Assembly: GCA_043806395.1 (NCBI GenBank)
Contig: JAZDHC010000283.1
Span: 1 to 7,864 of the forward strand
DNA: 7,864 bases
Direction of reading: 5' to 3'
Origin: CG2-30-40-21 sp043806395
GTDB taxonomy: Bacteria; UBA9089; CG2-30-40-21
Shown: in pieces, positions 1-5,160 of the stretch
How the letters are laid out: every line of letters begins with the position of its first letter
Position numbering within the stretch: position 1 is the stretch's first letter
Translations under genes and position numbers: made by a program
Notes under the pieces: generated by a model
The model's database searches: none
Told to the model about the DNA's origin: nothing
The model's input: only the letters and a program-made list of their open reading frames with translations

Positions 1-899
1 TATACCCGTCCTGTTTTCCCCCGAGTCAATTCACAGATATCAGGGTTTTTTTTCTGTGGCATGATGCTTGAGCCAGTACAAAATGCCTCATCTATATCCA
101 CCCAGCGATATTCATGGGTAGACCACAGGATAATCTCCTCGCTCAACCGTGAAAAATGCATCATGCAAATTGAGGCAGCAGAGGAGAATTCAAGAATATA
201 ATCACGGTCGCTTACTGTATCAATGCTATTTTCTGTTATCCCTGGAAAATCAAGTAGGCGGGCTGTATATTCCCTGTCAATGGGCAGGGATGTACCGGCT
301 AAGGCACATGCCCCTAAGGGTAGGATATTTATCCTCTTTGAGCAATCAACGAATCTTTGTATATCCCTTTCAAACATCCAGAAGTATGCCATAATATGAT
401 GGGAAAACAAGACAGGTTCAGCATGCTGGAGATGGGTATGTCCTGGCATAATAACCTCTATGTTTTTCTCAGCAATTGATATGATAGAGGATTGAAAGGA
501 TTTTAGCAGGTCTATTATCTGTTTTACCTCTCTACGAAGATAAAGTCTCATGTCCAAGGTTATTTGATCATTGCGGGATCTGGCAGTGTGCAGCTTTTTC
601 CCAATCTCTCCAATCCGCTGGATAAGGGCATGCTCAATATTCATATGAATATCCTCAAGCCGTGGGTCAAACTGGAAATTATTTGTTTGAATATCCTGAT
701 AAATACTATTTAACCCTTCTACAATCAAGGACTTTTCCACATCGGTTAATATTCCGCATTTTTTCAGCATCCCTGCATGAGCTATTGACCCGGCAATATC
801 GTCAGACGCTAATCGATAATCAAATTGAACCGAGGCTGTAAAATCCTCAGTGCTGGTATCTGTTTGTTTGCTGAATCTGCCACCCCATAGCTTTTGCAT
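1..899 (-). CDS. argH: argininosuccinate lyase, N-terminal 299 residues (3' end outside window)
   Basis: This enzyme cleaves argininosuccinate to arginine and fumarate, the last step of arginine biosynthesis, in the cytosol as a homotetramer of the aspartase/fumarase superfamily. Reading the minus strand from ATG at 899 gives an uninterrupted frame to the window edge. It begins MQKLWGGRFS, the usual ArgH opening, followed by FDYRLASDDIAGSIAH (26-41). TARSRNDQ (105-112) is a conserved substrate-binding block, and GHTHLQHAEP (153-162) contains the catalytic-acid histidine region. The superfamily signature GSSIMPQKKNPD (276-287) carries the loop serine thought to act as the catalytic base. Family members are about 460 residues, so roughly 160 are missing off the left edge. 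AAGGAG (910-915) lies 10 bases before the start. The gene is downstream of the FapA-like gene on the same strand, but 110 bases containing repeats separate them, so co-transcription is uncertain. Identification is secure; nothing looks damaged. Confidence 0.97.
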   Translation of the reverse strand, partial: MQKLWGGRFSKQTDTSTEDFTASVQFDYRLASDDIAGSIAHAGMLKKCGILTDVEKSLIVEGLNSIYQDIQTNNFQFDPRLEDIHMNIEHALIQRIGEIGKKLHTARSRNDQITLDMRLYLRREVKQIIDLLKSFQSSIISIAEKNIEVIMPGHTHLQHAEPVLFSHHIMAYFWMFERDIQRFVDCSKRINILPLGACALAGTSLPIDREYTARLLDFPGITENSIDTVSDRDYILEFSSAASICMMHFSRLSEEIILWSTHEYRWVDIDEAFCTGSSIMPQKKNPDICELTRGKTGRV

Positions 900-924
900 T
901 CCTAATATGCTCCTTCTATTTGTA

Positions 925-979
925 GGTAATAAGGTAATAAGGTAATATGGTAATCGGTAATCACTGACACCTGATTACC
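925..979. repeat. GGTAAT direct repeats ending in a short inverted repeat
   Basis: The plus strand carries five copies of GGTAAT, beginning at 925, 933, 941, 949 and 956 (spacing 8, 8, 8, 7). The last copy starts a perfect inverted repeat: GGTAATCA (956-963), eight-base spacer, TGATTACC (972-979). The block fills most of the gap between the FapA-like gene and argH. No T-run follows on the minus strand, so it does not look like a normal intrinsic terminator. It is probably a genome-dispersed intergenic repeat; an operator is possible but unsupported. Confidence 0.75.
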
Positions 980-1009
980 CTACTACCATTCCTACCTTCC
1001 CTCCCCACC

Positions 1010-2641
1010 CTACCCCGTATACGGAGACGATGTAATTGTCCCCAGCCTTGAATAAAAGCAAATATTCTTTCTATTATCCTTTACCTCATATTCGTTTTTA
1101 ACAATAGTTATCTTTACTTTTGGATAGATGTATTCAATAGCAGATATCTTGCCATCTTTTAGATATTCTACCTCTTTCTGGAGGTTCTCACTTCGCTGTT
1201 TCAAATATTTAACTTCACTGGTCATGGCTATTTGCATTGATCTGGCAAGCTGATAAGCCTCTTCCTTTTCAGGAGATAGACAGCCAAATTTTTCCTTCAT
1301 TGTTCTTAATGTATTAACATTCATCACAGCCTTTTTTAACTCATCCTGAGCACTTTGAATATCATGGATTATACTGTTAATTTCTTCCCTGATCGCAGGG
1401 TCTATTCCAACCTGTAGTATGGTTATAGTTTCAGCTATATTCCCTATGGTTTTGGCACAAATCTCTTTGGTTGCCCGAATCCTTCCCCCAATAATTGCCC
1501 CTTTTTTCCCTTTAGTCACAAATACACTTCCCCCACAATCTACGAGGCTATGAAGGATGGATTCTGTAACAATAACATCACCTCCGGCAGTAATATCTGC
1601 GTTTTGGATAAATTTAGTTATTAATTTTCCTTGTGCATGGATCTTGTCTTGTCCAATGCCAACAATTCCTCCATGAATAGTAATGTTTCCTTCTAAGGAT
1701 TCGACGAAAGCCTTTTCTACTGTCCCCTTTATTTCTATATCACCATCTGCTTTAACAATAAATCCCTCGTTTACATTTCCATCTATAATCAATGATCCAT
1801 TAAAATAGATATTTCCTGTCTCAAAACAAATATCACCCTTAATCTTGCAAACAGGATCCACATCTATCTTTACTCCATCCCAGATTATTTGCCCTTTAAC
1901 CGTGGCTATCAGTTCTGTCTCATCCTCGCTCAAAAGCACATTTTTCCCCTTAGGCAATACGATATCCTTGCCATCTGTTGCTGGAATGGATTGACCAGTA
2001 ACACTCATACCATGGGTACACTTGTTTAAGGCAACCTTTCTTGCCAGAATGCCCCCTGCGTTTATGGTCTGAATAAGTCCAATCTCCCGAAAATCTACAC
2101 TGCCATCCTCGCTCATGGCAAAGGGTTTTCTTTTCTTTTCAGTATTAAAAAAATATTCAATTATTGCACTTTTTCCATCTACAGCCGGACGACCCTTAGC
2201 CACAACTATTGGCTCATTAAATGTTTTGTTTTGCAATATCTCTTTAATAATTAATTCATCAATGCCATAGACAACACCAGCTGCTGCCAAATCATTCTTA
2301 ATTTCATCAAAGGTTGGGCTATATACTTCACCTGTGGAGGGGATAATATTTACGGTTGCTTTCATTTTATCATCAGAGATTTTTACTACAGAATGCCTTT
2401 TCCCACCAACACTAAAGGTTTTTCCGCCTATTCGGACAGATTTAGAATCTTTTTCGCTTGTAGCTATGGTAATAGCTCTCAGGTCATAATTGGCTATTCC
2501 TTGATTATGGAGTTCCCTTAAGACATCGTTAACCTCTACTCTCTTACCTTCGCCAATTGGAGAATAAACGATTAAGAATATATCTGCCCCTCTGGTGTCA
2601 ATCCTGAAGTATCCATTAGCTGTTTGTGATTTAATTTCCAT
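1010..2641 (-). CDS. FapA-family (DUF342) flagellar assembly protein A-like
   Basis: This 543-residue cytoplasmic protein has the DUF342/FapA architecture, with no signal peptide or membrane segment. Residues 1-85 form an N-terminal mixed domain. AKGRPAVDGK (148-157) and GMSVTGQSIPATDGKD (211-226) are typical conserved DUF342 blocks. Residues about 265-400 are a run of glycine-spaced beta repeats (GDI, GNI, GGI, GGDV, GGSV, GGRI), which suggest a right-handed beta-helix like that of polymer-forming proteins. A charged helical coiled-coil segment follows (about 412-495), then a short beta tail. FapA has been linked to flagellar assembly in Vibrio, but the family also occurs widely where its role is unknown, and no flagellar gene is visible here. 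I chose ATG 2641 because GGAG lies six bases upstream. ATG 2653, four codons earlier, has a weaker ribosome site. The family call is strong; the cellular role is uncertain. Confidence 0.9.
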   Translation of the reverse strand: MEIKSQTANGYFRIDTRGADIFLIVYSPIGEGKRVEVNDVLRELHNQGIANYDLRAITIATSEKDSKSVRIGGKTFSVGGKRHSVVKISDDKMKATVNIIPSTGEVYSPTFDEIKNDLAAAGVVYGIDELIIKEILQNKTFNEPIVVAKGRPAVDGKSAIIEYFFNTEKKRKPFAMSEDGSVDFREIGLIQTINAGGILARKVALNKCTHGMSVTGQSIPATDGKDIVLPKGKNVLLSEDETELIATVKGQIIWDGVKIDVDPVCKIKGDICFETGNIYFNGSLIIDGNVNEGFIVKADGDIEIKGTVEKAFVESLEGNITIHGGIVGIGQDKIHAQGKLITKFIQNADITAGGDVIVTESILHSLVDCGGSVFVTKGKKGAIIGGRIRATKEICAKTIGNIAETITILQVGIDPAIREEINSIIHDIQSAQDELKKAVMNVNTLRTMKEKFGCLSPEKEEAYQLARSMQIAMTSEVKYLKQRSENLQKEVEYLKDGKISAIEYIYPKVKITIVKNEYEVKDNRKNICFYSRLGTITSSPYTG

Positions 2642-2647
2642 GTTTTT

Positions 2648-2651
2648 CTCC
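2648..2651 (-). promoter_or_regulatory. ribosome binding site deciding the FapA-like start
   Basis: GGAG on the minus strand sits six bases before ATG 2641. It overlaps the second codon of the alternative start at 2653, so if 2641 is the true start the upstream ATG is simply part of the leader. Confidence 0.6.
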
Positions 2652-2798
2652 ATTGAATGAACAGTCTTCTTGCTTAAAGTTATCGGTTAATTAATAGAAA
2701 AACTTAAGGGAAGTAATGCAGAGAGGAAAATAGGGGATGTGTTCAATATTGTTCAGTACGATTCTTTATGTAGCGTCTTAAGTAACGGCACACAGGAT

Positions 2799-2824
2799 GA
2801 TGTCATCCCGAAGAAGTACTCGAC
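2799..2824 (+). repeat. 26-bp dispersed repeat, copy 1
   Basis: The element begins GATGTCATCCCGAAG and ends AGTACTCGAC. It matches positions 5011-5036 at 25 of 26 bases. Both copies are in intergenic DNA upstream of plus-strand genes that have strong promoters. No transposase is nearby, so this is likely a small non-autonomous or palindromic-type intergenic repeat found elsewhere in the genome. Confidence 0.8.
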
Positions 2825-2843
2825 AGGTCGTTACGGAACTAAA

Positions 2844-2983
2844 GTTGTCGTAGGGACAGAGCCTGCCCCTGCGAAGGCAGGGGGCTCGTCCCTGTCCGTA
2901 AAACGCACCAAACGGTCACAAATGCAACGGATAATCAACAGACGGACACCCACAAGGGGATGTCCCTACGGAATACGGACAAC
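2844..2983. repeat. Palindromic intergenic unit (about 140 bp) with two internal hairpins
   Basis: The outer ends are inverted: GTAGGGACA (2850-2858) pairs perfectly with TGTCCCTAC (2961-2969). GTTGTC (2844-2849) and GACAAC (2978-2983) extend the symmetry across an eight-base insertion on the right. Inside the left end is a strong GC-rich hairpin (2853-2892): GGGAC, GAGCC and CCCTGC pair with GCAGGGGGCTCGTCCC around a GAAG loop, with one- and three-base bulges. The right end has its own small hairpin, GGACA (2944-2948) with TGTCC (2961-2965). The reading frame running through here (2739-3056) has repeat-derived, non-protein-like content. The unit resembles a MITE or REP-type composite with no coding capacity. 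Confidence 0.7.
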
Positions 2984-3034
2984 ATATTGTATGCATCTAC
3001 TGTCAAATTCCCATTCCGTAACAGCCTGTCGACA

Positions 3035-3089
3035 GACACCATTTTCTGCTCTGTGACACCATTTTCTTCCTTTGACACCATTTTCTTCC
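3035..3089 (+). repeat. Three direct repeats of GACACCATTTTCTKC type
   Basis: GACACCATTTTCT starts at 3035, 3055 and 3074, a period of 20 then 19 bases. The second and third copies share the longer core GACACCATTTTCTTCC. The array ends 15 bases before the -35 box of the MFS promoter. The copies are too short and too close together for a CRISPR array. A related string at 4553-4570 matches 15 of 18 bases of 3053-3070, so this may be a dispersed family. Confidence 0.7.
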
Positions 3090-3104
3090 ACCCATATTTT
3101 CTCG

Positions 3105-3133
3105 TTGACTACAAGCCTCAAACCTGATATAAT
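3105..3133 (+). promoter_or_regulatory. sigma-70-type promoter of the MFS gene
   Basis: TTGACT (3105-3110) and TATAAT (3128-3133) are separated by exactly 17 bases. The -10 box is preceded by TGA, giving an extended -10 (TGN). Transcription would start near 3140, leaving a leader of about 50 bases in which I see no riboswitch fold. This is as close to the housekeeping consensus as one usually finds, which implies strong basal expression unless a repressor binds. Confidence 0.8.
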
Positions 3134-3191
3134 ACAGCAATCAAGAGCCTATAAGTGACACAGGGCGAAACCACAGGGGGAGAGAGCAGGC

Positions 3192-4502
3192 ATGAAAGAA
3201 GGTAAAATACGAAAAAGCCTGAGGTTTTCCCTGATAGATGGCATATTTGTCGCCTCTATGCTTGGGTTGATCACCGATTATATCACACCCTATGCCTTAG
3301 CCCTTTCGGCAACCAATAGCCAGATTGGAATCCTCTCTGCTATTCCAAGCCTCATCGCGGGATTTGTCCAGCTGAAGTCTGCCGATTTGGTTGATAAAGC
3401 AATGAGCAGGAAGAAGATTGTCAATATCTTTGTTCTTTTTCAGGGGTTAACATTTATCCCTATTATTCTCATCCCCTACCTCTTTAAGCAGCAAGCAATT
3501 TTTTCTCTGGTGCTTTTTGTCACATTATTGAATAGCTTTGGTGCCATTGCCTTTCCAGCCTGGGCATCCCTGATGTCTGACTATATTCCTCATAAAAGCC
3601 GTGGCAGATACTTTGGCTGGCGGGCTAAAATTATGGGTGCTGTTACAGTCTTATCAGGTTTTTTGGCTGGATTTATCTTACATATAACTAAGAACAAGGG
3701 ATTTATAGGATTTTCCGTTATCTTCGGTTTAGCTTTGGTCTCAAGGCTCTTCTCCCTTTATTTTCTAACCAAGATGCATGATCTACCCTTTAAGGTCAAA
3801 GAGGAGACATACTTCAGCTTTCTTGATTTCATTAAACGACTCAGAGAGTCAAACTTTGCTAAATTCACCCTCTTTGTGGCAAGTTTTAGTTTCTGTATAA
3901 GTTTAGCCTCACCATTCTTTTCTGTATTCATGCTCAGGGATTTGGGGTTTAATTACATTACTTATACCCTGATTATTTCTACCATGACCATTGCTCAGAT
4001 TCTATTTATTGACCGATGGGGAAAAGAGGCAGACAGGGTGGGAAATATAAAGGTTTTAAGAGCAACCTCTATCATGGCTATTATTCTTCCATCTCTCTGG
4101 ATTATCAACCATTCTCCTGCCTATCTTATTTTTATTCAGCTGATTGGCGGATTAGTCTGGTCAGGATTCAATCTCTGTGCTATAAACTTCATTTATGATG
4201 CCGCTGTTCCAGAAAAAAGGGCAAGGTGTGTGGCATATTTTTCCTTTTGCAATGGATTAGCCATATGCCTTGGATCACTTCTCGGCGGGGTCATGCTTAA
4301 TATCCTGCCTCCTGTTTTTGGCTATAAAATACTAAGCCTCTTTCTTCTTTCTTCTGTTTTAAGATTATTTATTGTCGTCTTCTTTCTGGGAAAGATAAAA
4401 GAGGTTAGAAAAATAGAAGCAATAAGCAGCAAAGACTTGTTTTACTGTGTCATTGGCTTAAAGTCTATACTGGGGTCTTCTCAATTGAGAAGGGAGGATT
4501 AG
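3192..4502 (+). CDS. major facilitator superfamily (MFS) transporter
   Basis: This 436-residue inner-membrane protein has about twelve hydrophobic segments, near 13-38, 43-62, 76-98, 101-125, 149-166, 170-193, 225-246, 255-274, 291-306, 310-333, 347-371 and 376-400. The loop after the second segment, KSADLVDKAMSRKKIV (62-77), is a degenerate MFS motif A. The matching loop in the second half, DRWGKEADRVGNIKVL (274-289), shows the expected internal duplication. The central basic loop IPHKSRGRYFGWRAK (132-146) is typical of a broad, uncharacterised MFS branch. The substrate cannot be read from sequence. The start is well supported: GGGGGAGAG (3176-3184) precedes ATG 3192, and a near-consensus promoter lies upstream. 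The gene appears monocistronic, facing a convergent reading frame 70 bases past its stop. The short tail after residue 400 is polar and cytoplasmic. Confidence 0.92.
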   Translation: MKEGKIRKSLRFSLIDGIFVASMLGLITDYITPYALALSATNSQIGILSAIPSLIAGFVQLKSADLVDKAMSRKKIVNIFVLFQGLTFIPIILIPYLFKQQAIFSLVLFVTLLNSFGAIAFPAWASLMSDYIPHKSRGRYFGWRAKIMGAVTVLSGFLAGFILHITKNKGFIGFSVIFGLALVSRLFSLYFLTKMHDLPFKVKEETYFSFLDFIKRLRESNFAKFTLFVASFSFCISLASPFFSVFMLRDLGFNYITYTLIISTMTIAQILFIDRWGKEADRVGNIKVLRATSIMAIILPSLWIINHSPAYLIFIQLIGGLVWSGFNLCAINFIYDAAVPEKRARCVAYFSFCNGLAICLGSLLGGVMLNILPPVFGYKILSLFLLSSVLRLFIVVFFLGKIKEVRKIEAISSKDLFYCVIGLKSILGSSQLRRED

Positions 4503-4510
4503 CAGTGTCA

Positions 4511-4565
4511 GGGGTCACAAGCGTCTATTGAAGTTGTGAAATATATTCAAAAGTGTCCCCTTTTT
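4511..4565 (+). terminator. possible intrinsic terminator after the MFS gene
   Basis: GGGGTCAC (4511-4518) can pair with GTGTCCCC (4553-4560) at seven of eight positions. An inner stem TTGAA (4528-4532) with TTCAA (4546-4550) is enclosed, and five T residues follow (4561-4565). The position, eight bases past the MFS stop, suits a terminator. The large asymmetric internal loop weakens it, and the GTGTCCCC arm also resembles the repeat at 3053-3070. Confidence 0.35.
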
Positions 4566-4572
4566 CTTCCTA

Positions 4573-4989
4573 TTATTGCAGTCTTACCCCTATGATAATG
4601 CTTTCAGCATCCTTTGTATGAGCAATCTGGCGTCCAGAGGTATAGCCAATATAGATTTCCCGAATATCAAAGCGTTCGCATTGGGTGAAAGGAAAGATGT
4701 ATCGTAAGCGATAATTGAATTGGTCGTATTTGTCAAAACCCTGATCCTTCCATGTAGTGGACTGATTGAATTCCTTGAAATAATAGTAGAGGAATTGGAA
4801 ACACATGTTTTTATCTTTTTTATAAAATGGCCAGTTCCAGAGGATGGTGTTATTCAAACGCGAAAAATCTGATGCCTGCCTGAGCAAGTACACTCCCAGA
4901 CAAGTAAGTATTTCATGGCATAATGATACATTGTAGCAATTACTTAATTGAATGTCAAGTAAAAAAACATGGGGACGGTTCATTTTCAT
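4573..4989 (-). CDS. hypothetical protein; possible C-terminal remnant of an outer-membrane beta-barrel
   Basis: I do not recognise this 138-residue frame as a named family. From residue 49 on it is rich in Tyr, Phe and Trp and alternates polar and hydrophobic residues: NTILWNWPF, MCFQFLYYYFKEF, NYRLRYIFPF, FDIREIYIGYTSG and ESIIIGVRLQ. These look like successive amphipathic beta strands joined by polar turns, as at the end of an outer-membrane barrel. It has no signal peptide, and the first 20 residues look unlike a natural N-terminus, so it is probably a truncated gene. The frame extends without a start upstream to a stop at 5041. AGGGA lies five bases before ATG 4989, so translation is not excluded. 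It converges on the MFS gene, and GTCCCC-type motifs flank it on both sides (4555-4560 and 4971-4976, inverted). Whether it is expressed is unknown. Confidence 0.4.
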   Translation of the reverse strand: MKMNRPHVFLLDIQLSNCYNVSLCHEILTCLGVYLLRQASDFSRLNNTILWNWPFYKKDKNMCFQFLYYYFKEFNQSTTWKDQGFDKYDQFNYRLRYIFPFTQCERFDIREIYIGYTSGRQIAHTKDAESIIIGVRLQ

Positions 4990-5010
4990 TGCTTTCCCTA
5001 TGATTTCTTG

Positions 5011-5064
5011 GATGTCATCCCGAAGGAGTACTCGACGATGTCATCCCGAACTACCGTGAGGGAT
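5011..5064 (+). repeat. 26-bp dispersed repeat, copy 2, plus a partial third copy
   Basis: Positions 5011-5036 match 2799-2824 with one difference. Directly after, at 5037-5050, the first 14 bases (GATGTCATCCCGAA) recur. The second half then diverges and ends with GGGAT (5060-5064), which can pair with ATCCC (5043-5047). So there is a tandem head followed by a small palindrome. Confidence 0.8.
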
Positions 5065-5098
5065 CTTAGATTGCCGGAGGCAAAAGCGAAGAATACAG

Positions 5099-5127
5099 TT
5101 GACTATTCAACCTTTTTAATATATAAT
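5099..5127 (+). promoter_or_regulatory. sigma-70-type promoter of the radical SAM gene
   Basis: TTGACT (5099-5104) and TATAAT (5122-5127) have a 17-base spacer. Initiation would fall near 5134, about 27 bases before the start codon, leaving a short leader. It shares TTGACTA and TATAATACAGC with the promoter at 3105-3133, although the spacers differ. It lies inside a longer open frame that starts at 4969, which argues that 4969-5160 is not coding. Confidence 0.8.
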
Positions 5128-5146
5128 ACAGCCATCTTAATTAATC

Positions 5147-5152
5147 AAGGGG
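5147..5152 (+). promoter_or_regulatory. ribosome binding site deciding the radical SAM start
   Basis: AAGGGG lies eight bases before ATG 5161 and downstream of the promoter at 5099-5127, so it fixes 5161 as the start instead of the upstream in-frame ATG at 4969. Confidence 0.75.
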
Positions 5153-5160
5153 TAATTTGC

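Noticed and set aside
149..394. Plus-strand open frame of 81 codons
   Set aside because: It lies wholly antisense to argH, whose conserved motifs establish the minus-strand frame.
1010..1060. Frameshifted or repeat-derived C-terminus of the FapA-like protein (ending SRLGTITSSPYTG)
   Set aside because: FapA-type proteins normally end with a similar short FY...G.I...PY stretch, so the end looks natural.
2654..2760. Promoter for the FapA-like gene on the minus strand
   Set aside because: A-T rich hexamers such as TTGAAC and TATTAA are present, but none are correctly spaced as a convincing -35/-10 pair.
2739..3056. Open frame of 105 codons in the gap between the FapA-like and MFS genes
   Set aside because: It runs through the 26-bp repeat and the palindromic unit, has no ribosome site or protein-like composition, and matches nothing recognisable.
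3035..3089. Possible CRISPR array
   Set aside because: The units are about 13-16 bases with spacers of only 3-7 bases, and there are no cas genes; this is a short tandem repeat.
3134..3191. Possible riboswitch or attenuator in the MFS leader
   Set aside because: The leader is only about 50 bases and I could not find paired arms or a known aptamer core.
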